Below are positions 25,566 through 34,172 of a stretch of DNA of 64,000 bases, piece after piece. The position numbers and the translations under genes were made by a program. The stretch's first letter is position 1, and each line of letters begins with the position of its first letter. A model generated the notes under the pieces. That model was not told the DNA's origin. It searched no databases and saw only the letters and a list, made by a program, of their open reading frames with translations. The stretch is from Chamaesiphon sp031376885. GTDB taxonomy: Bacteria > Cyanobacteriota > Cyanobacteriia > Cyanobacteriales > Chamaesiphonaceae. The stretch is from the NCBI GenBank assembly GCA_031376885.1, contig JANMEL010000135.1, positions 3,632 to 67,631 of the forward strand, in the 5' to 3' direction.

Positions 25566-26434
25566 CTACAATAAGAAGCCTTTATTTAAACCATGTGCAA
25601 TGCTTCCTTCCCAGTCAGAATTTAAAAAACTACGAACACTATTGAAACAGTGTTCGACAACATCAGAGTAAATAGGATTTTTCTGATAAGTAGGATCGTA
25701 TCTAAACTCACGATCTGTATTTTTTGCTTTCTTAGGACATATATTTGGTCGATTTTATATTTCTTTAGATTAACGGATTCTGTCAATTTCAACCATTCTG
25801 TGACAACAATATACATTGCATTTGGATTTTTCTGCTTGAGCTGATCTGCTGCTGTAGAAACATCTTGCAGCATTGTTTTGTCGAGATATGTCTTGCATTC
25901 AATTGCAACAGCGGGTAGATCCCAGTCATGAGTTTCTACTATGTTAGAGCCTTCGGATTGAATAATTGCTTTTATACTTGCACCAATTGCAAAATCATGA
26001 TCTTTAATTTCAACTAAAGCATGAGGTTTCTTTAGCATATCTCTATATGATGGTGCTCTAAAGAAAATATCCTTAAATGAGTGAGATTTTCCGATTAATG
26101 CACTCTGTGAAATTCCAAAGACCATATCTCTGAACAGAAAATACAAAAACTCTTCCAAAACGGAGGAATGTAGATTCGATCTCGAATCAAACTTCTCAGC
26201 ATAATGTTGTTGGTCAATAAAATCCTTATATTCATTTAGTAGCCTTACCCGCTCAACAATGATTTGGGAATCATTTACTGACAGTTCTGAAGTAGGACTT
26301 TTCAGAACTTCATTAGCCTCTTTCCATTTTTCATATTCAGCTCTAATTTCTATTAGATAGCGACGAGAATCAGGATCGAGATACTTACTTTTATGAGTCT
26401 CTTTTTGTTGAAGATTATTGCCATGTACGAACAT
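25566..26434 (-). CDS. Type II restriction endonuclease, Bpu10I-like, frameshifted near the 3' end
   Basis: The protein has the PD-(D/E)XK-type core DWDLPAVAIECKTYLDKTML and then YIVVTEWLKL and IDQIYVLRKQK, which I associate with the Bpu10I family. In the uninterrupted frame it ends at 25622 with a hydrophobic tail unlike an enzyme. Adding one A to the A6 run at 25720-25725 restores a sensible C-terminus (NTDREFRYDPTYQKNPIYSD, then VEHCFNSVRSFLN) with a stop at 25566-25568. So the gene is either decayed, expressed by slippage, or affected by a sequence error. The ATG at 26434 follows the methyltransferase stop by one base; a GTG at 26443 is the alternative. Confidence 0.75.
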
Positions 26435-26435
26435 A

Positions 26436-27620
26436 TTACTCACAGATCTGTTTCAATATATTTTCTGCAATTGCGAAAGCCATTAGCGGTGGAACAGCGT
26501 TACCAATTTGATTATATTGACAAAGATATTTTTCCTCTAACCGTCCTTCTCGCTGCAATAATTTATGACTAACAACGGTCGGTTTTCCCCTGAAAATATA
26601 CCAGTCTGGAAAAGATTGAATCCTAGCACCTTCGCGGGCTGAAAAATTGCGGTTTTTATATGGATGGACAAAGTTCGCATAAAAAGATGCAGGTACTGTA
26701 TGGCATGGTCGATCTGGGTGCATTCTTCTATTATTTTGATCGTATGCTGTGTCTGAAAATTCTGTAGTATTTCTTTTGAATGGTCGTAAATGTTCGGGTA
26801 CATCAGCAGTAGAATCACCCCAGTGCATTGAAGCAAATCTCTCAACCAGACGTTTTGAGTGATTCATTGCTTTGTGATTAAAAAGTTTATTTGAACCTTG
26901 GCGTAAAAATCGCTGATACTCATTTAACGGAGGCTTTGAATATTCTGATTCTTCCTTACCTTCCCTTGCTTCGATCTCAGGCAAATCAGATATGGCATCC
27001 CATAATGTGGGGCATTTTTTGAGATGACCATCTAATAAGTCTAGTTGACTCATTATGGTATAAGTTTTCTTAGGAAAGGGATTTTCTAGTTTTATTTTCG
27101 ATGCGATTACTATGAGTCTTTTTCTGATTTGGGGCACACCATAATCAATTGCTTCTAGGATACGGTATTCTACCTCATAGCCAAGATCGCGTAATTCAGC
27201 CGTGATAATATCTATGACTATCTCTTTGTTATTAGTCGTTGCCTTAATCAGATTTGGCACATTTTCCATAATCATGATTTTAGGTTTGAGTAATCGACCT
27301 ACTCGAATAAATTCTTTAAATAAAGAATTCTTTGGATTTTTTGGATCTCCGCTATTTTTATTACAAATTGAAAATCCTTGGCAAGGTGGCCCACCAAGAA
27401 TAATATCAGGTTTATATTTGCCGAACGTCTCAATTATCTGTTCGTCACTCATTTGAGTGATATCGCCTTGCAGTAAAGTTGTATCAGGGTGATTGAGTTG
27501 AAATGTTTCGCTTGCCCATTTATCTATTTCAATCGCTCCAATAATCTTGGCACCAGCCAAAGCGAAGCCTAGACTAAAGCCCCCAGCACCTGCAAAGGTA
27601 TCAAGTACCGAGTATTTCAT
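26436..27620 (-). CDS. DNA (cytosine-5-)-methyltransferase
   Basis: This 394-residue C5-cytosine methyltransferase has all key motifs: I (DTFAGAGGFSLGF, residues 7-19), IV with catalytic Cys80 (GGPPCQGFS), VI (ENVPN, 119-123), VIII (QIRKRLIVIA) and X (QIGNAVPPLMAFAIA). A variable target-recognition region lies between VIII and the FxxxVHPYKNRNFSAREGARIQ block (IX). I use the ATG at 27620; a GTG at 27656 is possible. With the downstream endonuclease it forms a type II restriction-modification operon. If the enzyme is DdeI/Bpu10I-like, the site could be of CTNAG type, but that is speculation. Confidence 0.92.
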   Translation of the reverse strand: MKYSVLDTFAGAGGFSLGFALAGAKIIGAIEIDKWASETFQLNHPDTTLLQGDITQMSDEQIIETFGKYKPDIILGGPPCQGFSICNKNSGDPKNPKNSLFKEFIRVGRLLKPKIMIMENVPNLIKATTNNKEIVIDIITAELRDLGYEVEYRILEAIDYGVPQIRKRLIVIASKIKLENPFPKKTYTIMSQLDLLDGHLKKCPTLWDAISDLPEIEAREGKEESEYSKPPLNEYQRFLRQGSNKLFNHKAMNHSKRLVERFASMHWGDSTADVPEHLRPFKRNTTEFSDTAYDQNNRRMHPDRPCHTVPASFYANFVHPYKNRNFSAREGARIQSFPDWYIFRGKPTVVSHKLLQREGRLEEKYLCQYNQIGNAVPPLMAFAIAENILKQICE

Positions 27621-27708
27621 TTTTTGTCTATTTTGGAAGTAATTATCGTGAGACACTTTAGTCTACCAATTTCTTAAAACGTTGTTTACCAACTTGGGGC
27701 ACTGTATT

Positions 27709-27848
27709 TACGAGCAAATAACTAAAATCCTTGACGATTTAGTAAACTCGATCGAGTATACACTACTTCCAGTTTACCCGATCCTCCCGATTTAAAAGAG
27801 ATTGACAAGCTTTGTATCGAATTAGTCGAAAAACAAGGTTGGTAACTC
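27709..27848 (+). pseudogene. Remnant of a second nucleotidyltransferase gene 3' end
   Basis: This 140-bp stretch aligns with 25396-25539, the 3' end of the nucleotidyltransferase gene, at roughly 78 percent identity. It includes TCGATCGAGTATACACTACTT and the final residues EKQGW with the stop. A 4-base deletion near 27752 breaks the frame. Upstream of it lie the restriction-modification genes, so the rest of this copy is missing. Confidence 0.8.
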
Positions 27849-27920
27849 GATTAAGGATAAAAGTTTAAAGTGTACCGATCGAGGTTAAAATTCGATCGGG
27901 AGTCACCCAATCAAAGCTAG

Positions 27921-29174
27921 ATGAACCATCGACTATTTCAACAGGTTAAAATCTTAGATCCGATCGCTCGAACGAGTCGCCTTGGAGATATATTAATTAG
28001 GGATGGCCAGATCCAAGAAATCCAGGATCCCACCCAAATTCCCGCCAATGTAGAAACTTTACCAGGACAACACCTAATTCTCGCCCCAGGTTTGGTAGAC
28101 TTATACAGTCATAGTGGTGCCCCAGGGCATGAAGAGCGAGAAACCCTCACATCGCTACTCCAATCTGCACGAGCGGGTGGATTCGTGCGGGTGAATATCT
28201 TACCCGATACTATCCCCGCACTCGATCGAGCCAGTAGTCTGATTAGTCTCGATCGACAGTACCATCAGATCGCCACCCAAATCCCCAATTGTCCCCAACT
28301 TGGCTATTGGGGAGCCTTGACGGTAGGGCTAGAAGGTAAAATGATGACTGAATTAGCCGAACTTGCTACTACCAATATTATCGGTTGGGCAGATGGTAGA
28401 TCGATCTCCAATCTAGCTCTCACCAGTCGCTTATTAGAATATCTCAAACCCTTTAATCGGCCGATCGCACTCTATGCCCTCGATCGAGAGTTGCGGGGCA
28501 ATGGTATCGCTAGATCTGGTGTGGATGCACTCCGCTATGGTTTGCCGATCGACCCAGTTAGCAGTGAAACAGCAGCTCTAGCTGCTATAATCGAAGTTAT
28601 CGACGATATCGGCACGCCTGTTCATCTGATGCGAGTGTCTACTCGTAGAGGGGTAGAATTAATCGCTGCGGCGAAACAAAGAGGTGTCCCCATTACCGCC
28701 AGTACAACCTGGTTGCACCTAATCGCCAATACAACCGACTTAAAAGCTTATAACCCTAATCTCAAGCTAAGTCCGCCTCTAGGCACCCCAGAAGACCAAA
28801 TAGCCCTGATTGAGGGGATAAAAACAGGGGTATTGGATGCGATCGCCATCGACCATACAGCCCATACTTATGAAGAAAAAACTGTCGCTTTTGGCGAAGC
28901 TCCAGCAGGATCGATCGGCTTAGAATTAGCTTTACCCTTACTGTGGCAACAGCTAGTAGTAACCACCAAATTATCCGCCCTAGAACTCTGGCAAGCACTC
29001 AGCAGCAATCCCGCTGAGTGTCTCCATCAATCCCCCCCAACTGAGTCGATCCTATTCGACACCCAACAAAATTGGGCAGTATCGATCGACAACCTCAAAT
29101 CGCTCTCCCAAAATACTTCCTGGCTAGGCAAAGAAATAGTCGGTAAAGTGGTAACCCTAACGGAGGGTTTGTGA
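27921..29174 (+). CDS. pyrC: Dihydroorotase-like amidohydrolase
   Basis: This 417-residue protein of the dihydroorotase/allantoinase branch of amidohydrolases matches the cyanobacterial dihydroorotase form. The usual metal motif DxHxH is replaced by DLYSHSG (Asp60, Tyr62, His64), and the later HH pair reads WLH. The C-terminal DHTAHTYEEK, with the catalytic Asp, is intact. Cyanobacterial homologues commonly annotated as dihydroorotase share this form. The protein may be a pyrimidine-pathway enzyme with altered metal binding or a non-catalytic paralog. It is unrelated to the restriction island upstream. Confidence 0.8.
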   Translation: MNHRLFQQVKILDPIARTSRLGDILIRDGQIQEIQDPTQIPANVETLPGQHLILAPGLVDLYSHSGAPGHEERETLTSLLQSARAGGFVRVNILPDTIPALDRASSLISLDRQYHQIATQIPNCPQLGYWGALTVGLEGKMMTELAELATTNIIGWADGRSISNLALTSRLLEYLKPFNRPIALYALDRELRGNGIARSGVDALRYGLPIDPVSSETAALAAIIEVIDDIGTPVHLMRVSTRRGVELIAAAKQRGVPITASTTWLHLIANTTDLKAYNPNLKLSPPLGTPEDQIALIEGIKTGVLDAIAIDHTAHTYEEKTVAFGEAPAGSIGLELALPLLWQQLVVTTKLSALELWQALSSNPAECLHQSPPTESILFDTQQNWAVSIDNLKSLSQNTSWLGKEIVGKVVTLTEGL

Positions 29175-29203
29175 TGCAAGAGGCAAATAATCCAAAATTA
29201 AAC

Positions 29204-29827
29204 TTACTGTTTATAATCTGATTGCGTATCTAAACCGCCAGCACGATCGATCGGCCAAAAACGGACGACTGCTTTACCAACGATTTTATCCTTAGGCACA
29301 AACCCCCAATAGTGGCTGTCATAGCTATTATTGCGATTGTCACCCAAGACAAGATAACTACCAGCAGGCACGATTCCATCGGGGGTTAAGTCTGTACTAC
29401 TCCAATTGTATAGGGGTGCGCCGTTGATATAATTTTCACTCAATACTTTCCCATTAACATATACCATCCCGCTTTTGACTTCTACTCGATCTCCAGGTAA
29501 ACCGATTACCCGTTTGATGAAGGCATCCTTGAATTTTTGACGCTCTAACTCGGCAGTAGGATTGAATACCACGACATCACCACGAAGGGGATTGGCAAAG
29601 CGATAGCTGATTTTATCAATGATCAGTCGATCGTTGACTTTGAGTGTCGGGAGCATCGATTCGGAAGGAATGTAACGAGCTTCCGCGACGAAACTCCGAA
29701 TCCCTAACGCCAAGAAAGCACTCAGGGCGATCGTTTTGAGCGTTTCTAGCCAAGGATTTTCGGCCTTTTCTACTGGTTTAGCAATGGATTCTGATTCTGG
29801 TTGTACTTCTGGTTGTTCGTATTCCAT
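29204..29827 (-). CDS. lepB: Signal peptidase I
   Basis: This 207-residue leader peptidase has one N-terminal membrane anchor (about 30-46, LKTIALSAFLALGIRSFV). Its catalytic Ser is in YIPSESMLPTL (near 56) and its Lys in KDAFIKRVIGLPGD (near 100). Conserved box E (LGDNRNNSYDSHYWGFVPKD) follows. It removes signal peptides from exported proteins at the cell or thylakoid membrane. The gene is convergent with the dihydroorotase-like gene; their ends are 29 bp apart. Confidence 0.95.
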   Translation of the reverse strand: MEYEQPEVQPESESIAKPVEKAENPWLETLKTIALSAFLALGIRSFVAEARYIPSESMLPTLKVNDRLIIDKISYRFANPLRGDVVVFNPTAELERQKFKDAFIKRVIGLPGDRVEVKSGMVYVNGKVLSENYINGAPLYNWSSTDLTPDGIVPAGSYLVLGDNRNNSYDSHYWGFVPKDKIVGKAVVRFWPIDRAGGLDTQSDYKQ

Positions 29828-29995
29828 AACACCGATTGGAGTGATTAGGTAAGGACGCTTAAAGTCTATCGATAAGAATTAGCGATCGTCATCTCTCAAC
29901 TATACGCTCGATCGCTCCGATCTGTGATGAAACACTAGATAGATTGCGACTATGTTCGCATATCCAGCTATCCCAATCCTCCAAATCTCGATCGA

Positions 29996-30090
29996 CCCCT
30001 CTACTTAGCTTCCATCCAATTTGCACCGCTGCCGATTTCTGCTATCATTGGGACGCTGAGATCGATCGCATCTTCCAAAACAATTTTGAT
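29996..30090 (-). pseudogene. Detached copy of the polA 3' end
   Basis: These 95 bases align with the polA end (30752-30846) at about 90 percent identity. They encode, in frame on the minus strand, LEDAIDLSVPMIAEIGSG, NWMEAK and a stop. Nothing upstream of them in this copy is polA. It lies on the far side of two small unknown genes from the intact polA. Confidence 0.88.
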
Positions 30091-30125
30091 TCTACTTTAA
30101 GTTTATAGCGGCAATGTTGCCAAAA

Positions 30126-30329
30126 TTAGCTTTCAATCTTTTGGGTAGGCATGGAGTTCTTTCCATATAGTAGTCTAGCTCGATGTTGCGCTCTCAAGTC
30201 TTTTTCTATTAATGCGATTACCTCATCTAGTTGTAAATTAGACAAATCTAATAATCGACTAGCTGCTTTCAAATTGGCGATCGATTTCGATCGAGTTTCA
30301 GGATCGGGAATTTTAAATTTGTCGTTCAT
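30126..30329 (-). CDS. Small protein of unknown function (second gene of a pair)
   Basis: This 67-residue soluble, charged protein from the ATG at 30329 (MNDKFKIPDPETRSKSIANL) is mostly helical, with LSNLQLDEVIALIEKDLRAQ. No family is recognised. Its start lies 2 bp after the stop of the gene upstream, so the two are probably translated together. The pair lies between polA and a detached copy of the polA 3' end, indicating insertion. Size and arrangement would fit a toxin-antitoxin-like or regulatory pair, but no motif supports this. Confidence 0.6.
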   Translation of the reverse strand: MNDKFKIPDPETRSKSIANLKAASRLLDLSNLQLDEVIALIEKDLRAQHRARLLYGKNSMPTQKIES

Positions 30330-30331
30330 AA

Positions 30332-30670
30332 TTAGTTCCAATTACGTTGAATTTCTTGAAGACTGGCAACGCTGGCATCTAATGCAGCTTCAGTTGAATC
30401 AATAGATCGATATAATAAATCTAACATATCTCTAGAGGCGATAGGCTGAGATTCAGCAATTCCTATGAGCAGAGTATGCAGCCTGAAGTATTTCGTTCTT
30501 AGTTTCTCCTTGATGTTTTGGAGTTCTTCAAGTTCGGGTAAGCTGTCGCTAGTTTCACCCATCCGCTCAAACAATCTAAACTCTGTTGAAGTGGTGGCAT
30601 CGATACACTCAATTATTCTACGTTGGATGACGAAAATATTCGTGATGATGGGATCTGGTAATTTAGCCAT
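30332..30670 (-). CDS. Small helical protein of unknown function (first gene of a pair)
   Basis: This 112-residue protein is almost entirely helical by composition (MAKLPDPIITNIFVIQRRII; LEELQNIKEKLRTKYFRLHT). No signal peptide, membrane span or known motif is visible. The ATG at 30670 is clean. It is the first gene of a two-gene unit in the polA-flanked insertion. Function unknown. Confidence 0.6.
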   Translation of the reverse strand: MAKLPDPIITNIFVIQRRIIECIDATTSTEFRLFERMGETSDSLPELEELQNIKEKLRTKYFRLHTLLIGIAESQPIASRDMLDLLYRSIDSTEAALDASVASLQEIQRNWN

Positions 30671-30756
30671 TCGCTGCTCGATCTATCTAATTACCACCCA
30701 AGTTTAGCAGCTAATCTGCCTTGGCAAATGTTGTTTATGTCTCCCCCTCTCCCCCT

Positions 30757-33657
30757 CTACTTAGCTTCCATCCAATTTTTACCGCTGCCGATTTCTGCTA
30801 CCATTGGGACGCTGAGATCGATCGCGTCTTCCATAGCGGTTTTGATTTTTAGTTGCAGTTCATCCCACTCTTCTAAGGGAACTTCCAAGACTAGTTCGTC
30901 ATGAACTTGGAGCAGTAATTTAGCTTGATATGGTTGCAATAATGTGTCTACTTTTATCATTGCTAATTTGATGATGTCGGCACTGGAACCTTGAATTGGG
31001 GCATTTGCCGCAGCGCGAAGATATCCAGCATCTAATTGACCGAGGTTGCCGAGATCGTCTAAATTGACATCATCGGGATTGGTGCCTTTTAACCCACGCA
31101 GTTTGCCACTTTCAAAGTTGAAATAACGTCTTCTGCCGCAGACTGTCTCGACATATCCTTGGGCGATGGCTTCGCGTTTGACGCGCTCCAAGTAGTCGAA
31201 AATGCCTGGGTATCTGGCATAAAACTTGTCGATGAATATTTTGGCTTCACTGGTTTTTACGTCTGCTTCTCGGCCAAATTTGGCGGCACCCATGCCGTAG
31301 ATTACGCCGAAGTTGATGATTTTTCCGAGGCGGCGTTGCTCGCTGGTGATGTTATCATCTTCAAATAATAATTTGGCGGTGACGGTGTGGATATCTTGGT
31401 TTTGTTTGTAGGCGGCGATTAAGACGGGTTCTTGGCTTAGGTGGGCGAGGATGCGAAGTTCGATTTGGGAGTAGTCGGCGGCGGCGAGGAGCCAACCTTC
31501 GGCGGGGAGAAATGCTTTGCGGATTTGCCGACTAAATTCGGTGCGGATGGGGATATTTTGGAGGTTGGGGTTGGAGGAGGATAGTCTCCCTGTGCTGGTG
31601 ACGGCTTGGTTAAAGTCGGTGTGTACTCTGCCAGTTTTGGGGTGGATGAGTGCGGGGAGTGCATCGACGTAGGTGGATTTGAGTTTGGCGAAGGTGCGAT
31701 GTTGGAGGATCAGATCTACGATTTGGTGTTTTCCTTGGAGTTTTTCGAGGGTGGTTACGTCGGTGGAGTAGCCTGTTTTGGTTTGGCGAATGTTTTTGGT
31801 GTCTAAGCCGAGTTTCTCGAAGAGGATATGAGCGAGTTGTTTGGGGGAGCCGAGGTTGAAGGTTTCGCCTGCGAGTGCGTAGGTTTCGGTTTCGATATTT
31901 TGGATGTCTGCTTTGAGGATTTCGGAGAGTTGTGCTAGGTATTCGGCATCGATACGGATGCCGCGATCTTCCATTGCTGCGAGAATGGGTTCGAGGGGTT
32001 GCTCGATGTTTTGGAGGAGGGGGAGGAGTTTGGGAGCTGCTGTTAATTCGGCTTTGAGGATATTGTGGAGACGGTAGGTACCCCAGACATCCATCCCGCA
32101 GTATTCGGCGACGCGGGGGATATCGATGCTGGCAATAGTTTTACCTTTGGCTACTAGGTCGCTATAATTTTGAGGGACGATGCCTAAATAACGGCTGGAT
32201 AAGTCGGTGAGGTTGTGGCTACTGTCGGGATTTAAGACGTAGCTGGCAAGCATGGTGTCGAAGACGACTCCTGCGAGGTTGATGCCTTGATTTTTAAATA
32301 CTAATCGATCGAATTTCCCATTCTGCAATACTTTTGGATATGCGGCACTTTCGAGGATCGATCGCAAGTTTTCTAGGACTAATTCTAGTTCTAAATTGTC
32401 GCCTTGTTCGTGGGCAATCGGGATATATGCCATATCATTTGTGCCTTCTCCCCAACAGCAACCAATCCCAACTAGTTTGGCATTGCGAGGTTCTAAGTCG
32501 GTGGTTTCGGTATCCCAAGCGATGGGATGATTTGGAGCTGTGTGTTGTTTGAGGGTAATAATTAGTACGGCTAATTTTGCCGCACTATCGATAATCTGGG
32601 GTTCGATCGGACATTTCTTGCTGAGTCGATATTTCTCGGTATCTTCGGCACTAAAAAACCACAATGCTTGGCGATCGTCATCTAGATCTATCGATCCAAC
32701 CTGCTCATCTTCACTCTCAATTATTGGCTCGACTATTCCGCCAAATGTTGTTTGGAGTTGTTCGATATCTTTGCTAAATCGATGGAGTTCGAGTGTCTGT
32801 AATAATGGCTGTACCTGTTGAAAATCAAACCCAGTTAATCTAGTTTCTTGCAAATCCAAATCTAACGGAACATCGGTAATGATTTTCGCTAAGTATTGGG
32901 AATGATAAGCATCCTCCTTCCCCGCTACTAGTCGCTTTCCCGTCGCCCCAGGAATATCATCGACAGCCGCATATACTCGATCGAGATCGTGATATTCTGT
33001 CAGCAATTTCACCGCTGTCTTATCCCCAATCCCGCGTACACCAGGGATACTATCGGATTTATCCCCACATAAAGCCTTGTAATCAACAATCTGCGCTGGC
33101 GTAACTCCCATCTTGTCAATTACGCCCTGCTCGTTCATTTCGAGCGTGCTAGGTTGACCGCTTTTGGCATAAACTGAAGATAGATATAAAACACTAATCC
33201 GATCGACATCGCTCACCAGTTGAAAGATATCCTTATCTCCCGACAAAATTTTCACCTGATACCCAACTTTACTCGCAGTTGTCGCCAGAGTTCCCAGAAC
33301 ATCATCCGCCTCAAATCCTGGCGCGGTAATCGTCGGTAAATTTAGGGCAGTTAATAACCCATACAAATTCTGAATATCGATCGTAAAATCTGCGGGAGTC
33401 TCCACCCGATCGGCCTTATAATTGTCATCAGCCTCATGTCTGAATGTTGGTTGACGTAAATCGAACGCGATCGCCAACGCATCCGGTTTCTGAGCTTCGA
33501 TCGTTTCAATCAACGCCTTCACAAACCCAAAACAAATACTAGTCGGAATTCCTCCCGAAGTCTTCAATCCCCCATCCTTACCCTTGGCATAAGCATAGTA
33601 CGATCGATAAGCTAAAGAGTGTCCATCGACTAAAATTAATAAGGGCGATTGAGACAT
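30757..33657 (-). CDS. polA: DNA polymerase I
   Basis: This 966-residue polymerase I has all three domains. The 5' nuclease is at 1-290 (LILVDGHSLAYRSYYAY, SGDKDIFQLV). The 3'-5' exonuclease has its Asp-Glu motif in AWDTETTDLEPRNAKLVGIG. The polymerase shows TGRLSSSNPNLQNIP, DYSQIELRILAHLS and VHDELVLEVP. It fills gaps in repair and Okazaki-fragment processing. I chose the ATG at 33657; further upstream the open frame runs through tandem GGGGTGA repeats and the tRNA gene. The last 95 bp are duplicated at 29996-30090. Confidence 0.95.
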   Translation of the reverse strand: MSQSPLLILVDGHSLAYRSYYAYAKGKDGGLKTSGGIPTSICFGFVKALIETIEAQKPDALAIAFDLRQPTFRHEADDNYKADRVETPADFTIDIQNLYGLLTALNLPTITAPGFEADDVLGTLATTASKVGYQVKILSGDKDIFQLVSDVDRISVLYLSSVYAKSGQPSTLEMNEQGVIDKMGVTPAQIVDYKALCGDKSDSIPGVRGIGDKTAVKLLTEYHDLDRVYAAVDDIPGATGKRLVAGKEDAYHSQYLAKIITDVPLDLDLQETRLTGFDFQQVQPLLQTLELHRFSKDIEQLQTTFGGIVEPIIESEDEQVGSIDLDDDRQALWFFSAEDTEKYRLSKKCPIEPQIIDSAAKLAVLIITLKQHTAPNHPIAWDTETTDLEPRNAKLVGIGCCWGEGTNDMAYIPIAHEQGDNLELELVLENLRSILESAAYPKVLQNGKFDRLVFKNQGINLAGVVFDTMLASYVLNPDSSHNLTDLSSRYLGIVPQNYSDLVAKGKTIASIDIPRVAEYCGMDVWGTYRLHNILKAELTAAPKLLPLLQNIEQPLEPILAAMEDRGIRIDAEYLAQLSEILKADIQNIETETYALAGETFNLGSPKQLAHILFEKLGLDTKNIRQTKTGYSTDVTTLEKLQGKHQIVDLILQHRTFAKLKSTYVDALPALIHPKTGRVHTDFNQAVTSTGRLSSSNPNLQNIPIRTEFSRQIRKAFLPAEGWLLAAADYSQIELRILAHLSQEPVLIAAYKQNQDIHTVTAKLLFEDDNITSEQRRLGKIINFGVIYGMGAAKFGREADVKTSEAKIFIDKFYARYPGIFDYLERVKREAIAQGYVETVCGRRRYFNFESGKLRGLKGTNPDDVNLDDLGNLGQLDAGYLRAAANAPIQGSSADIIKLAMIKVDTLLQPYQAKLLLQVHDELVLEVPLEEWDELQLKIKTAMEDAIDLSVPMVAEIGSGKNWMEAK

Positions 33658-33660
33658 GAT

Positions 33661-33722
33661 GAGGGGTAAGGGGTGAGGGGTGAGGGGTGAGGGGTGAGGG
33701 GTAAGGGGTGAGGGGTGAGGGG
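33661..33722. repeat. Tandem GAGGGGT-type heptad repeat upstream of polA
   Basis: About eight copies of the heptamer GGGGTGA or GGGGTAA lie directly before the polA ATG. Related GGGATAG or GGGAATA arrays occur at 48.6 and 62.7 kb. The array would occupy the 5' leader and could affect translation start. Confidence 0.85.
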
Positions 33723-33730
33723 AAAAGCCG

Positions 33731-33764
33731 ATATCCCCGACTTCTCTTTTGAAGTCGGGGATAT
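33731..33764. terminator. 14-bp perfect hairpin between tRNA-Arg and polA
   Basis: ATATCCCCGACTTC at 33731-33744 and GAAGTCGGGGATAT at 33751-33764 pair perfectly around TCTTTT. It lies just downstream of the tRNA gene on its strand, so it may end the tRNA transcript. It belongs to the same dispersed hairpin family as 1181-1235. Confidence 0.6.
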
Positions 33765-33772
33765 GTTTGTAT

Positions 33773-33845
33773 GAGTTAGGAGGGGCTCGAACCCCCGACC
33801 GTGTACTTAGAAGGTACATGCTCTATCCAACTGAGCTACTAACCC
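33773..33845 (-). tRNA. tRNA-Arg (anticodon UCU)
   Basis: The 73-nt cloverleaf on the minus strand has acceptor GGGTTAG with CTAACTC, D-arm GCTC-AGTTGGATA-GAGC, an anticodon stem TGTAC/GTACA with loop CTTCTAA (anticodon TCT), and T-arm GGGGG-TTCGAGC-CCCTC. All stems pair, with one G-U in the acceptor and one in the T stem. CCA is not encoded. It decodes AGA. Confidence 0.95.
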
Positions 33846-34172
33846 GTAACTAATTTGATTGTATCAGAGTAAGCAAGAAATATCTATCTGGTTTAAGTCT
33901 TGTACTACGAACATAGGTTAAATAGGCGGTGACCAGATTAATACTTGACCTATCGATCCACATTCGCACTCAATAATAGCATACTTTGACAGCATTGGCG
34001 ATGATGTCAAGTGTTAAATCTCTCAAAAGTGGTTAGATCGATCGTATCGTCGCCAATAACTATCCGCTATATTACCCTAGATAATCTGGGACATTAAGTA
34101 TTAAATATTACTAGGCACATACTCGATCGGTATGTAAACTCGAATGTCCCTAATCCTCATCCCTATTTTCTA
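33846..34172. other. Intergenic region, no gene seen
   Basis: This 327-bp spacer between the divergent tRNA-Arg and the 34.2-kb gene is AT-rich with several CGATCG octamers. I see no coding frame, tRNA or strong hairpin. Promoters for both neighbours should lie here. Confidence 0.4.

Noticed and set aside
33660..33819. 54-residue N-terminal extension of polA
   Set aside because: It would translate tandem heptads, a hairpin and part of a tRNA gene.
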